A stretch of 64,000 nt of DNA from Amycolatopsis albispora (GTDB lineage: Bacteria > Actinomycetota > Actinomycetes > Mycobacteriales > Pseudonocardiaceae). The stretch spans positions 7,254,001-7,318,000 of the forward strand of contig NZ_CP015163.1 of the NCBI RefSeq assembly GCF_003312875.1. Direction: 5' to 3'. Positions 1 through 8,707 of this stretch are shown here, one piece after another. The number at the start of each line of letters is the position of its first letter. Positions within the stretch are counted from its first letter, which is position 1. The notes under the pieces were generated by a model. It did not search any database. It saw only the letters and a program-made list of their open reading frames with translations, and was not told the DNA's origin. The translations under genes and the position numbers were made by a program.

Positions 1-457
1 CCGCCGCCAGCGCGCTGCCGCCGAACAGGCTTCCGCCCGCAAAAAGCGCGACGGCGGCGAAGAACAGGGCCAGGCCTCCGGCGATGTGGCCGATGCGCTG
101 GGCGGTCTCCTTGGTCCACGGCCGGAAGCTGTCCGGGTCGGACTCCGCGATCGCGTCGACCACGTCGTCGTACAGCGGCGGCGGCGGGTTCTCGTTGCGC
201 TTGCGCAACTGCAGCAGCTCACCGTCGACCACGCCGAGCGAGGCGAGCGTGCGGCTCGGGTCCAGCGGTGCGTCACCCAGCTTGGCCAGCGCCCAGCCAC
301 CGTGGCGGGCGCCGCCGTCGGGGGTGGTCTCCTTGGCCATGTCGAGCAGCATCGGCAGCAGATCGGCCACCGCGACGTCGGCCGGCAAGGCCACGTCGAT
401 GCGGGTGCGCGGCGCGACCACCGTCACCCTGCTGAATACCGTCGTGCCCGTCGCCAC
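1..457 (-). CDS. eccD: EccD, ESX (type VII) secretion membrane channel subunit, partial at window edge
   Basis: The first 152 residues can be read from a GTG at 457; a good AGGGGG ribosome site sits 6 bases upstream. Residues 5-90 look like the ubiquitin-like N-terminal domain of EccD. A charged linker (KRNENPPPPLYDDVVDAI) follows, and then the first hydrophobic membrane segment at about residue 130. EccD forms the many-helix channel core of ESX systems. The gene is divergent from eccC, as in the mycobacterial ESX-4 locus. The rest, normally about ten more membrane helices, lies beyond the left edge. Bases 28-48 contain a degenerate copy of the dispersed palindrome, inside the first membrane helix. 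Confidence 0.88.
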   Translation of the reverse strand, partial: MATGTTVFSRVTVVAPRTRIDVALPADVAVADLLPMLLDMAKETTPDGGARHGGWALAKLGDAPLDPSRTLASLGVVDGELLQLRKRNENPPPPLYDDVVDAIAESDPDSFRPWTKETAQRIGHIAGGLALFFAAVALFAGGSLFGGSALAA

Positions 458-722
458 TGGATGCCCCCTGCCTAGAGAGAATGCTGCGGGCAACTTATAC
501 CCAATGCCCGCGTCACCGTTGTCGCCCGCCCGTGGCCGAACGAGTCCACCCGGTCGGCGCGCGGCTCTAGTATTAACGCACTTCCGGTGGTCGTGGGGGT
601 AGTTCGCGCGATCCCGGCCAGGTTGGGCGGTCTTCACCCGGAGGGCCGCCCGGTTCGCTACCGTGTGGATCGGCCGTGTCTGCCTCGCGGCCGCAATCGC
701 CGAGTTGAAGAGGGGTCCTTCG
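458..722. promoter_or_regulatory. Divergent eccD/eccC promoter region
   Basis: This 265-base gap separates two divergent ESX genes and should hold both promoters. On the minus strand TATAAG at 499-494 is a good -10 for eccD, about 37 bases upstream of its GTG; no clear -35 is seen. On the plus strand TAGTAT (568-573) and TACCGT (659-664) are weaker -10 candidates for eccC. Neither promoter is proven, and no operator was recognised. Confidence 0.45.
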
Positions 723-3700
723 GTGAGCACGCTGCAGTTCAAACGGTCGCCGCGGCTGGCCGCGCCGCGCCCACCCGGTGGCGAGGTCCACCTGGAGCCG
801 CCGCCCGAGGTACCCCGGACCATTCCCGGCAACATCGTGATGAAGCTGCTGCCGGTGGTGATGATCGTCGCCTCCATCGGGATGATGATCTTCATGTTCA
901 CCCTCGGTGGACGCAACCCGATGATGCTGATGATGGGCGCCATGATGGTGATGGGCACCGTCGGCATGATGGCCGGTGGTGGCGGTCGCGGTGGCGGTCA
1001 GAAGAAGGCCGAGATGAACGAGGACCGCAAGGACTACCTGCGGTACCTCGGCCAGATGCGTGAGCGGGCCCGCGAGGCGATGGTCGACCAGCGCGCCGCG
1101 CTGGAGTGGGTGCACCCGGACCCCCAGGCGCTGTGGTCGCTGGCCACCAGCCGCCGGATGTGGGAGCGACGCCAGAACGACCAGGACTTCCTGCACCTGC
1201 GGGTCGGCCGCAGCTCGCACCGGCTCGCCACCCGGCTGGTGCCGCCGCAGACCGGCCCGGTCGACGAACTGGAGCCGATCGCCACCCTCGCGCTGCGCCG
1301 GTTCGTGCGCGCGCACTCGATCGTCCCCGACCTGCCCACCCAGATCACCTTGCGTGGTTTCGCGGCCGTAAGCATGCAGGGGGACAAGGAGCTGACCCGC
1401 GGGCTGACCCGGGCGGCGCTGGCGCAGATGGTCACCTTCCACAGCCCGGACGACGTGCTGATCGCGATCGCCACCGCCGGGCGGGCGAAGGAGGAGTGGG
1501 AGTGGGCCAAGTGGCTGCCCCACGTCCAGCACCCCGCGCTGTCCGACGGCATCGGCCAGCTGCGCATGATGGCGGGCTCGCTGGCCCAGATCGAAGCCTG
1601 GCTCGACGAGGAACTGCGGGACCGGCAGCGCTTCTCGCGCAACGCGACGCCGCCGCCGGACCAGCCGCACGTCGTGATCGTGATCGACGACGCCGACGTG
1701 ACCCGTGAAGAGCAGATCATCCTGGAAGAGGGCCTGGTCGGCGTCACGCTGATCGACCTGTCCGACTCCATCGGCAACTTGGCGGCCCGCCGCGGGCTCC
1801 GGCTGGTCGTCGAGGAGGAGCGGCTGGGTGCCCGCAGCGCGGGCGGTGTCGAGTGGTTCGGCCGCCCGGACAGCCTCAGCCTGGTCGAGACGGAAGCTTT
1901 AGCCCGCAAACTCTCGCCCTACCGGATCGGCACCGCGGCGCAGGAAGCCGACGAGGACGAGCCGCTGCTGTCCAACCCGTCGCTGCTCGAGCTGCTCGGC
2001 ATCCCCGGCGACCCGATGACCTTCGACGTGCAGCAGGCCTGGCGCCCGCGGCCGATCCGCGACCGGTACCGCGTGCCGTTCGGCGTCGGCGAGTACGGCC
2101 AGCCGGTCGAACTGGACATCAAGGAAGCCGCGATGGAGGGCATGGGCCCGCACGGCCTGTGCATCGGGGCGACCGGTTCCGGTAAGTCCGAGTTCCTGCG
2201 CACGCTGGTGCTCGGCATGCTGGCCACGCACTCGTCCACCACGCTCAACTTCGTCCTGGTCGACTTCAAGGGTGGTGCGACCTTCCTCGGGCTGGACGGC
2301 GCACCGCACGTTTCCGCGGTCATCACCAACCTCGCGGACGAGGTCACGCTGGTCGACCGCATGAAGGACGCGCTGGCCGGGGAGATGAACCGGCGCCAGG
2401 AGGCGCTGAAGAACGGCGGCAACTTCAAGAACGTGTGGGAGTACGAGAAGGCCCGCGAGAACGGCGCCGACCTCGACCCGCTGCCCGCCCTGTTCATCGT
2501 GGTCGACGAGTTCTCCGAGCTTTTGTCCGCGAAACCCGACTTCATCGATCTCTTCGTGGCGATCGGCCGTCTGGGGCGTTCGCTCCAGATGCACATGCTG
2601 CTCGCCTCGCAGCGTCTGGAAGAGGGCAAGCTCCGCGGGCTCGACTCGCACCTTTCCTACCGGATCGGTCTCAAGACGTTTTCGGCCGCGGAATCGCGTG
2701 CGGCGATCGGTGTGCCGGACGCGTTCGAGCTGCCGTCGGTGCCCGGTGGCGGGTACCTCAAGTACGACACCTCGACGATGGTGCGGTTCAAGGCGTCCTA
2801 CGTGTCCGGGCCGTACCGCCCGGCGGGCATCAAGATGGCCGCGCCCGGCGCGACCGTGGTCCGCGCGGACAAGCGGCCGCAGCTGTTCGTCCCCGACTTC
2901 GTCGAGCTGCCGAAGGAACCGGAGCCCGAGCCGGAGCCCGTGGTTCCGCAGCCAAAAGCAGAATCGGAAGAAGCGGTCGAGCCGAGTGAGCTCGACGTCA
3001 TCGTCAACCGGCTGATCGGTCAGGGCCCGCCCGCGCACGAGGTGTGGCTGCCCCCGCTGAAGGAGCCGAGCTCCCTCGACACGCTGCTCCCGAACCTCAA
3101 CCCCACCGAGGACCGCGGCCTGTCGCCGGTCGGCTTCTTCGGCAACGGGCGCCTGCAGATCCCGCTCGGCATCGTGGACCGCCCGTACGAGCAGCGCCGC
3201 GACCCGCTGTGGGCGGACTTCTCCGGCGCCGCCGGGCACGGGGTGATCGTCGGCGGCCCGCAGTCCGGCAAGTCGACCATGCTGCGCACGCTGATCATGT
3301 CCATGGCGCTCACCCACACCCCCGAGGAAGTGCAGTTCTACTGCGTCGACCTCGGTGGTGGCACGCTCGCCGGTATCGCCGACCTGCCGCACGTCGGTGG
3401 CGTCGCGGTGGCCCGCCGCGAGCCGGACAAGGCGCGCCGTATCGTCGCCGAGCTGACCACGCTGGTGAACGAGCGTGAAGGCCGGTTCGGCGCGATGGGC
3501 ATCGACTCGATGAACGAGTTCCGCAACCGGCAGCGCCGCGGCGAGATCAAGCCGGAGCAGGACCCGTTCGGCGACGCGTTCCTGATCGTCGACGGCTGGA
3601 AGGCCCTGCGCGACGACTTCGACGAACTCGAGCCGCAGATCACCAAGCTGGCCACGCAGGGTCTGTCCTACGGCGTGCACGTGGTCATCGCCTCGAACCG

Positions 3701-4730
3701 CTGGGCGGACATCCGCCCGGCGATCAAGGACATGCTCGGCACGCGGTTCGAGCTGCGCCTCGGTGACCCGAGCGAGTCGGACATCGACCGCCGCGTCGCG
3801 GTGAACGTGCCCGCCGGTCGTCCCGGCCGCGGGCTCACCCGCGAGAAGCTGCACATGCTGACCGGCCTGCCGCGGGTCGACGGGTCGAGCGACCCGGAGA
3901 GCGTCGGTGCCGGTGTGTCCGACGCGGTGGCGAAGATCAAGGCCGCGTGGAAGGGCCGCCCGGCCCCGCAGGTGCGGCTGCTGCCCGAGATGTTCCCGTA
4001 CGAGCAGCTGCTCGCCCAGGACTCGAAGCGGAACACCAAGCTGGTGCCGATCGGTCTCAACGAGGAGGACCTCTCGCCGGTCTACCTCGACTTCGACGCC
4101 GACCCGCACTTCATGGCGTTCGCCGACGGCGAGTCGGGCAAGACGAACCTGCTGCGCACGATCGCCAAGGGCATCACCGACCGGTACTCGGCCAAGGAGG
4201 CCGTGGTCATCCTGGTCGACTACCGGCGCACCATGCTCGGCTTCATCGAGGGCGACCAGCTGGCCGGCTACGCGGTGTCGTCGAACCAGCTCGACGGCAT
4301 GATGAAGGACGTCGCCGGTTCGATGAAGAAGCGGCTGCCCGGTCCGGACGTCACGCCGGACCAGCTGCGCAACCGCTCGTGGTGGAACGGCCCGGAGCTG
4401 TTCGTCCTGGTCGACGACTACGACCTGGTGGTGACGCAGACGAACAACCCGCTCAAGCCGCTGTCGGAGTTCCTCGCCCAGGCGAAGGACGTGGGCCTGC
4501 ACCTGGTGGTGGCCCGGCGTACCGGTGGTGCCGCGAAGTCGACCTACGACCCTGTGATCGGCAAGCTCAAGGAAATCGCCATGCCGGGGATCATCATGAA
4601 CGGCTCCAAGGACGAGGGGCAGCTGCTCGGCAACGTCAAGCCGTCGCAGATGCCGCCGGGCCGGGGCACGCTGGTCAGCCGTAAGGTCGGCAAGCAACTG
4701 ATGCACGTCGCCTTCCTGCCGGGCGAGTGA
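723..4730 (+). CDS. eccC: EccC, three-domain FtsK/SpoIIIE-type ATPase of the ESX-4 secretion system
   Basis: EccC is the motor ATPase that recognises WXG100 substrates and drives type VII secretion at the membrane. The 1335-residue protein has two membrane helices rich in Met and Gly near residues 40-85 and then three P-loop ATPase domains. The Walker A motifs are GATGSGKSE at about residue 482, GGPQSGKST at about 844 and GESGKT at about 1136. It is one polypeptide, like EccC4, not split as in ESX-1. The GTG at 723 is chosen because AAGAGG lies just upstream and the product then begins MSTLQFKR, typical of EccC; an in-frame start at 663 has no ribosome site. Degenerate palindrome copies lie at 1894-1910 and 2519-2534, the latter encoding the conserved ELLSAKPDF stretch. 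Confidence 0.96.
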   Translation: MSTLQFKRSPRLAAPRPPGGEVHLEPPPEVPRTIPGNIVMKLLPVVMIVASIGMMIFMFTLGGRNPMMLMMGAMMVMGTVGMMAGGGGRGGGQKKAEMNEDRKDYLRYLGQMRERAREAMVDQRAALEWVHPDPQALWSLATSRRMWERRQNDQDFLHLRVGRSSHRLATRLVPPQTGPVDELEPIATLALRRFVRAHSIVPDLPTQITLRGFAAVSMQGDKELTRGLTRAALAQMVTFHSPDDVLIAIATAGRAKEEWEWAKWLPHVQHPALSDGIGQLRMMAGSLAQIEAWLDEELRDRQRFSRNATPPPDQPHVVIVIDDADVTREEQIILEEGLVGVTLIDLSDSIGNLAARRGLRLVVEEERLGARSAGGVEWFGRPDSLSLVETEALARKLSPYRIGTAAQEADEDEPLLSNPSLLELLGIPGDPMTFDVQQAWRPRPIRDRYRVPFGVGEYGQPVELDIKEAAMEGMGPHGLCIGATGSGKSEFLRTLVLGMLATHSSTTLNFVLVDFKGGATFLGLDGAPHVSAVITNLADEVTLVDRMKDALAGEMNRRQEALKNGGNFKNVWEYEKARENGADLDPLPALFIVVDEFSELLSAKPDFIDLFVAIGRLGRSLQMHMLLASQRLEEGKLRGLDSHLSYRIGLKTFSAAESRAAIGVPDAFELPSVPGGGYLKYDTSTMVRFKASYVSGPYRPAGIKMAAPGATVVRADKRPQLFVPDFVELPKEPEPEPEPVVPQPKAESEEAVEPSELDVIVNRLIGQGPPAHEVWLPPLKEPSSLDTLLPNLNPTEDRGLSPVGFFGNGRLQIPLGIVDRPYEQRRDPLWADFSGAAGHGVIVGGPQSGKSTMLRTLIMSMALTHTPEEVQFYCVDLGGGTLAGIADLPHVGGVAVARREPDKARRIVAELTTLVNEREGRFGAMGIDSMNEFRNRQRRGEIKPEQDPFGDAFLIVDGWKALRDDFDELEPQITKLATQGLSYGVHVVIASNRWADIRPAIKDMLGTRFELRLGDPSESDIDRRVAVNVPAGRPGRGLTREKLHMLTGLPRVDGSSDPESVGAGVSDAVAKIKAAWKGRPAPQVRLLPEMFPYEQLLAQDSKRNTKLVPIGLNEEDLSPVYLDFDADPHFMAFADGESGKTNLLRTIAKGITDRYSAKEAVVILVDYRRTMLGFIEGDQLAGYAVSSNQLDGMMKDVAGSMKKRLPGPDVTPDQLRNRSWWNGPELFVLVDDYDLVVTQTNNPLKPLSEFLAQAKDVGLHLVVARRTGGAAKSTYDPVIGKLKEIAMPGIIMNGSKDEGQLLGNVKPSQMPPGRGTLVSRKVGKQLMHVAFLPGE

Positions 4731-4764
4731 TCGCGGCTGGGTGGAATGAACACGGGAGCGGTTT

Positions 4765-6699
4765 GTGACCTTGCGGGTCGCGGTGGACTTCGGGACATCG
4801 AGCACCTGTGTCGTGGCGTCGATCAACGGCCGCGAACCGCAGGTCGTGGTGGTCGACGGGCAGCCGTTGATGTCCTCGGCGGTCTACGCGGCGCCGGACG
4901 GCACGCTGTTCGTCGGCCAGGAAGCCGAGCGGCAGGCGGCGGTCGACCCCTCCCGGTTCGAGCCCAACCCGAAGCGGCGCGTCGACGAGGGTGAGCTGCT
5001 GCTCGGCGACACCGTGCTGCGCGTGCTCGACGCGATCAACGCGGTGCTCCGCCGGGCGGTCGACGAGGCGCGGCGGGTGGCGGGAGGCGCCGAGGTCGGC
5101 CTGCTGGTGCTGACGCACCCGGCGGACTGGGGCGCGATCCGCACGCGGCTTCTGCGGCAAGCAGCAGGACGGCTGGCGCACGAGGTGGCGCTGGTGCCGG
5201 AGCCGGTGGCGGCCGCGGTGTTCCACGCCGCGACCTTCGCCGCGACCGAGGTCAACCAGGAGCGGACGGTCGAGTTCAGCGGGCGGCCCGGCGAGACGAT
5301 CGCCGTGCTGGATCTCGGGGGCGGGACCGTAGACGTGAGCGTGGTCCGGCGGATGCCGCGCGGGCCGGCGGACCGGCGCGGCGGGTTCCAGGTGCTGGCG
5401 ACGCGGGGTGACCCGAGCTTCGGTGGCGCCGACGTGGACCAGGCGCTGCTGGAACACGTCGGTGGCCTGGTGTCGAGTTCGGACCCGGCGGCCTGGCGGC
5501 AGTTGGTGGAGGGCCGGGAACTGGCTGACCGGCGACGGCGGCGGGTTTTGCGGCAAGATGTGCGAGGCGCCAAGGAGACGCTTTCGCGGCATACGTACAC
5601 CGACGTGCCCATGCCGCCGCCGTTCGCCGACGCGCACGTCACGCGGGAAGACCTGGAGAAGCTGATCGCCGCGCCGCTGGGGCGCGCGGTCGAACTCACC
5701 GCGGCGGCCATCGACGAGGCGGGGCTGCGGCCGAAGCAGCTGACCGCGATCTTCCTGGTGGGCGGCTCGAGCCGGATCCCGATGGTGTCGCGGCTGGTGC
5801 ACGAGCGGACCGGGGTGGTGCCGACCACGCTGGACCAGCCGGAGACGGTGGTGGCGCGGGGCGCGTTGCGCGCGGTGCTGATCGATCCGGACCGGACGGG
5901 TGCCCTGCCGGGCGCCACGCCCATGCGCGCCCCGGCGCTGCGCCCCCTCGGCGAGCAACGCACCGAAATCGTCCGCCCAAGCGACCGCCCCCGCCCGCAA
6001 CCTTCTGCGGGCAAAAGCCGGGTGCCGGGGCCTGGACCTGGGCATCCTCCGCCGGTGCGGGTGCCGCAGCCGGTGCGCCAGCCACCACCGTCCCCGCCCT
6101 TCGGGCAGCCCGCGCTTTCGCGGGCAGAAGCAGGTTCGCCGGGGAAGTGGAAGCGCAGGGTGCCGTGGTTGATCGGTGGGGTCGTGCTGCTGGTCGCGGC
6201 TCTGGTGGCCACGTTGCTGCTGCTCAACCAGGGCGAGGACGGCCGGACGATCGCGCAGTACAACTACCAGTTCGTGGCCCCGTCCGACTGGACGCAGACC
6301 GGGGGTGTGGTCGAGGAGCGCAAGGTCGAACTGCATCCGACGGAGGCCCAGTCCGGCCTGGACCTCGTGGTCGTGCAGGAGTACTCGAACAACTACGACG
6401 CCACGGCCAATCCCGGCAGGCTGACCAGCGAACTCGAGTCCGCGGTGCGCGCCCGCGCCAGCGAGTACCCCACCTTCGAACCCCAGCAAGCTTTTGCGGG
6501 CAAAAGCCTGATCTACTATCGCCAGCTCAAGACGGATGGGGTGCGTACCTGGTACGTCGACTGGTACGTGGAGGCGAAGGGGGACGTGCGCATTCACGTC
6601 GGTTGCCAGTACGCGGACAGCTTCCAGGACCGCGTCCGCCCGGCCTGTGAGCAGATCGTGCGCACCCTCGTGCTGACCAACCCGCTCCCGGGGCGCTGA
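4765..6699 (+). CDS. Hsp70-like ATPase fused through a membrane helix to an Rv3446c-type secretion-associated domain
   Basis: The 644-residue protein starts at GTG 4765 after GGGAG. Residues 3-380 are a DnaK/actin-fold ATPase: phosphate 1 motif VAVDFGTSSTCV, phosphate 2 LDLGGGTVDVSVV, and the adenosine-binding region FLVGGSSRIP. There is no recognisable Hsp70 substrate-binding domain. A proline-rich linker follows, then one membrane helix at about 465-485, and an exported C-terminal domain of about 155 residues with the features of the type VII secretion-associated family named after Rv3446c. Rv3446c lies at the same place in M. tuberculosis ESX-4. The protein may couple cytoplasmic ATP hydrolysis to an extracytoplasmic assembly step (inference). 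Three clear palindrome copies are in frame, all in the linker or the outer domain; two degenerate ones are in the ATPase domain. Confidence 0.86.
   Translation: MTLRVAVDFGTSSTCVVASINGREPQVVVVDGQPLMSSAVYAAPDGTLFVGQEAERQAAVDPSRFEPNPKRRVDEGELLLGDTVLRVLDAINAVLRRAVDEARRVAGGAEVGLLVLTHPADWGAIRTRLLRQAAGRLAHEVALVPEPVAAAVFHAATFAATEVNQERTVEFSGRPGETIAVLDLGGGTVDVSVVRRMPRGPADRRGGFQVLATRGDPSFGGADVDQALLEHVGGLVSSSDPAAWRQLVEGRELADRRRRRVLRQDVRGAKETLSRHTYTDVPMPPPFADAHVTREDLEKLIAAPLGRAVELTAAAIDEAGLRPKQLTAIFLVGGSSRIPMVSRLVHERTGVVPTTLDQPETVVARGALRAVLIDPDRTGALPGATPMRAPALRPLGEQRTEIVRPSDRPRPQPSAGKSRVPGPGPGHPPPVRVPQPVRQPPPSPPFGQPALSRAEAGSPGKWKRRVPWLIGGVVLLVAALVATLLLLNQGEDGRTIAQYNYQFVAPSDWTQTGGVVEERKVELHPTEAQSGLDLVVVQEYSNNYDATANPGRLTSELESAVRARASEYPTFEPQQAFAGKSLIYYRQLKTDGVRTWYVDWYVEAKGDVRIHVGCQYADSFQDRVRPACEQIVRTLVLTNPLPGR
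6001..6022. repeat. Dispersed palindrome, in-gene copy
   Basis: GG-centred copy with two arm changes. It reads PSAGKSR in the proline-rich linker of the Hsp70-like protein. Confidence 0.8.
6114..6134. repeat. Dispersed palindrome, in-gene copy
   Basis: GG-centred copy read as LSRAEAG, just before the membrane helix of the Hsp70-like protein. The right arm is intact apart from one A-to-G change. Confidence 0.8.
6489..6510. repeat. Dispersed palindrome, in-gene copy
   Basis: GG-centred copy with an intact 14-base core (TTTTGCGGGCAAAA). It is read as AFAGKSL in the outer domain of the Hsp70-like protein. Confidence 0.88.
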
Positions 6700-6702
6700 A
6701 CC

Positions 6703-7083
6703 GTGGACAACGACGCCGCGGCGCGGTTCCGGGCCACCGTGCAGAACGCCGTCACCCATTCGGAGCGGGTCGCCGGGGAGGCGAAGGCTCGCAGCGACCG
6801 TCGCCGGGCGGAGAACTCGGCGCTCGCCCAGCAGTTCCGGGCCCGCCGGCTGGCCGGCGGGGACCCCACGCCGACCAGTCCGGCCCTGCGCGCGGCGGCG
6901 AGCAGCTTTCGCATTCGCAACGCGCTACCGGTGGAAAATCTGCCTTCGGCCGCGGAATTGGTTCCAATTCGCAAGAGGGAACGGCCGAAGCCTGCTCGTG
7001 TGGGTGACGAGGACGAGGACTTTTCGCAAGAGCGAATCATGCGAAGGGTGGACGGAACCCGCCCCGGCGAGCCCCGCAAGTAG
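6703..7083 (+). CDS. Small charged protein of the ESX-4 locus, unknown function
   Basis: This 126-residue protein begins at a GTG three bases after the Hsp70-like gene stops, so the two are probably cotranslated. It has no signal peptide or membrane helix. The N-terminal half is a charged, helix-prone stretch (residues 5-50), and the C-terminal part carries DEDEDFSQERI. That acidic motif resembles the tails of two other small proteins in the window (16696-17136 and 22001-22495), each the last gene of its cassette. The likeness is short but suggests a shared accessory role next to type VII substrates. I do not recognise a named family. Confidence 0.8.
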   Translation: MDNDAAARFRATVQNAVTHSERVAGEAKARSDRRRAENSALAQQFRARRLAGGDPTPTSPALRAAASSFRIRNALPVENLPSAAELVPIRKRERPKPARVGDEDEDFSQERIMRRVDGTRPGEPRK

Positions 7084-7163
7084 CTAAACCCGTTGTGCCG
7101 CAACGGTTTCAGCTGCCCCTGCCGGTCATCGGAAACTGCCGGTTCCCGCCGGTTCCCTGCTTC

Positions 7164-7175
7164 TGCGTTAACGCA
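7164..7175. promoter_or_regulatory. Candidate operator: 12-bp perfect palindrome upstream of the WXG100 pair
   Basis: TGCGTTAACGCA is a perfect palindrome 120 bases upstream of the first WXG100 gene, in a 211-base gap otherwise free of genes. The symmetry extends imperfectly to GCTT...AAGC outside it. No regulator is assigned. Confidence 0.4.
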
Positions 7176-7237
7176 AGCAACTACTTGGGAAGAGATGGCG
7201 ACAAGGGGAACCAACCATGGCAAGGTCTGCGTCGTAG

Positions 7238-7268
7238 GTCCGTACAAACAAACAAGCTTGGTACGGAC
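7238..7268 (+). promoter_or_regulatory. Stem-loop in the leader of the WXG100 operon
   Basis: GTCCGTAC and GTACGGAC form an 8-bp perfect stem around a 15-base A-rich loop. It ends 26 bases before the ATG of the first WXG100 gene. No U-tract follows, so it is more likely a transcript-stabilising or processing element than a terminator. Confidence 0.55.
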
Positions 7269-7294
7269 ATCCACTAACGAAGGGGGCCACTCAC

Positions 7295-7612
7295 ATGGCT
7301 GGCAGCGGTTACACCGGAGACCCGGCACTGTTCGCTGAGGCGCACAAGAACGTCTCGCAGACCAAGGCCGACATGGACTCCAACCTCGCTACCCTGAAGG
7401 CGAACATCGAAGCCACCCGCGAAGGCTGGGCCGGCGAGGCTGCCGCGGTCTTCCAGCAGGTCATGGAAGCCTTCGACGAGAAGAGCCGCAAGATCAACGA
7501 GGCGCTGCAGCACATCGCCGACATGCTGCAGCAGTCCGGTGTCAAGTACGACACCCAGGACACCGAGGTCAAGGACCAGGTCTCCAAGCTCGGCTCGATC
7601 CTCAACGGCTGA
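7295..7612 (+). CDS. WXG100 protein, EsxB/EsxU-like ESX-4 substrate
   Basis: The 105-residue protein is a helical hairpin with the WXG motif as W45-A-G47 in the turn. A C-terminal YxxxD secretion signal is present at Y85-D89 (YDTQD), so this is probably the signal-bearing partner. The start is an ATG after AAGGGGG. It is followed 47 bases later by a second WXG100 gene, and such pairs form secreted 1:1 heterodimers. Its place after eccC and the Rv3446c-type gene matches esxU of M. tuberculosis, but sequence alone does not settle orthology. Confidence 0.93.
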   Translation: MAGSGYTGDPALFAEAHKNVSQTKADMDSNLATLKANIEATREGWAGEAAAVFQQVMEAFDEKSRKINEALQHIADMLQQSGVKYDTQDTEVKDQVSKLGSILNG

Positions 7613-7659
7613 TCTCAGCTCTCTTAATCCACAGACTTTCACTAAACGGAGGGTAAGAA

Positions 7660-7944
7660 ATGTCGATCGTTGTTAATTACGAGACGATCCGCACCGCGGC
7701 GGAGGACTGCACCAAGACCGGTGGCGAGCTCGAGCAGCGCTTCGAGGACCTGAAGCAGCAGCTGGCTCCGCTGGTTGACACCTGGACCGGTGAGGCCATG
7801 GAGGCGTGGAACCAGCGCCAGGACGAGTGGAACCGCTCCCTGGAGGAGATGAAGTCCCTCCTGGCCCGCATCGCCACCGCGCTGCCGCAGATCGCCGACG
7901 GCTACCAGGACACCGACAAGGGTGTCGGGAACATGTTCGCCTGA
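7660..7944 (+). CDS. WXG100 protein, EsxA/EsxT-like ESX-4 substrate
   Basis: The 94-residue protein has the WXG motif as W42-T-G44 between two amphipathic helices and a YxxxD-like stretch (Y82-D86, YQDTD). It starts at ATG 7660 behind GGAGGG. It is the second gene of a two-gene transcript ending at a strong terminator and is the probable partner of the preceding WXG100 protein, in the position of esxT. As is normal for the family, there is no classical signal peptide. Confidence 0.93.
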   Translation: MSIVVNYETIRTAAEDCTKTGGELEQRFEDLKQQLAPLVDTWTGEAMEAWNQRQDEWNRSLEEMKSLLARIATALPQIADGYQDTDKGVGNMFA

Positions 7945-7957
7945 GCATGATCTCGTA

Positions 7958-7991
7958 GCAAAGGGCCCCGACTTCGGTCGGGGCCCTTTGC
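7958..7991. terminator. Terminator between convergent genes
   Basis: A 15-bp perfect stem (GCAAAGGGCCCCGAC) closes on a TTCG tetraloop. It ends the WXG100 transcript and lies 14 bases from the stop of the convergent lipoprotein cluster, so it may serve both strands. Confidence 0.9.
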
Positions 7992-8004
7992 GTTGCCTTG
8001 GCCG

Positions 8005-8670
8005 CTACTTGGGCGCGCCGACCTCGAATTCGGGCTTGTCGTTGAGCACCCGGATGGTGACCTTCTTCGGCTGGCCCGCCACGTTGACGTCGCAGTCGAA
8101 GGTGTGGCCCGTCTTGATCTCCTGCCCGTCCGGGCACTTGGCGTTCTGCACGTCCTGCTCGCCGTAGCTGTCCTTGAGCACCGTGGTGATGCCGCTTTGG
8201 ACGGAACTCGGGTCGAGCACGTCCCCGCTGAACAGGCCGCCGAACCAGGCAGCCGCGCCGCCCGCGGCCAGCACGAGGACCGCGACGCCCCCGATGATCA
8301 GCGGCTTCTTCGACTTCTTCTTGTTCTCGCCGCCTTCACCGAACGCGCCCAGTCCGCCGTACTGGCTCGATGAGGGCTGGAAACCGCCGCCGTACTGCTG
8401 CTGTTGCTCCTGTGCGGGCGGCTGCTGTTGCGGCTGAGCCGGGTAACCCTGGGGTTGCTGCTGTCCCCACTGCGGCTGCTGGGCCGGCTGCGGGCCGCTC
8501 GGCGGATATCCGCCCGGCTGCTGCTGAGGGTGCTGGGGGTAACCGCCGTACTGGGGCTGCTGCTGCCACTGCCCCGGCTGCTGCTGTTGCCCCCACTGCG
8601 CCGGATCCGGCTGCTGCTGCGGCGCGCCGGGCTGCCACCACTGTCCCGGCTGGTTCGGCGGCTGGGTCAT
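8005..8670 (-). CDS. Gln/Pro-rich membrane protein with DUF4333 domain
   Basis: In this 221-residue protein the first 100 residues are almost only Gln, Pro, Gly, Tyr and Trp, which suggests a disordered cytoplasmic tail. A short basic patch (KKKSKK) precedes one membrane helix at 123-145. The outer domain (150-221) matches the DUF4333 pattern, with two cysteines likely to form a disulfide. DUF4333 has no established function and occurs in many actinobacterial envelope proteins. The gene lies downstream of three lipoprotein genes on the same strand and may share their transcript. Confidence 0.8.
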   Translation of the reverse strand: MTQPPNQPGQWWQPGAPQQQPDPAQWGQQQQPGQWQQQPQYGGYPQHPQQQPGGYPPSGPQPAQQPQWGQQQPQGYPAQPQQQPPAQEQQQQYGGGFQPSSSQYGGLGAFGEGGENKKKSKKPLIIGGVAVLVLAAGGAAAWFGGLFSGDVLDPSSVQSGITTVLKDSYGEQDVQNAKCPDGQEIKTGHTFDCDVNVAGQPKKVTIRVLNDKPEFEVGAPK

Positions 8671-8707
8671 GAGCGGTCACCTCGCGCGGCGGTTGTGCTG
8701 TTGCTGG

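Noticed and set aside
1899..4826. Long open frame of 975 codons antisense to eccC
   Set aside because: It is rich in His, Arg, Val and Asp in a pattern typical of the opposite strand of GC-rich genes, has no domain, and the plus strand encodes a clear EccC.
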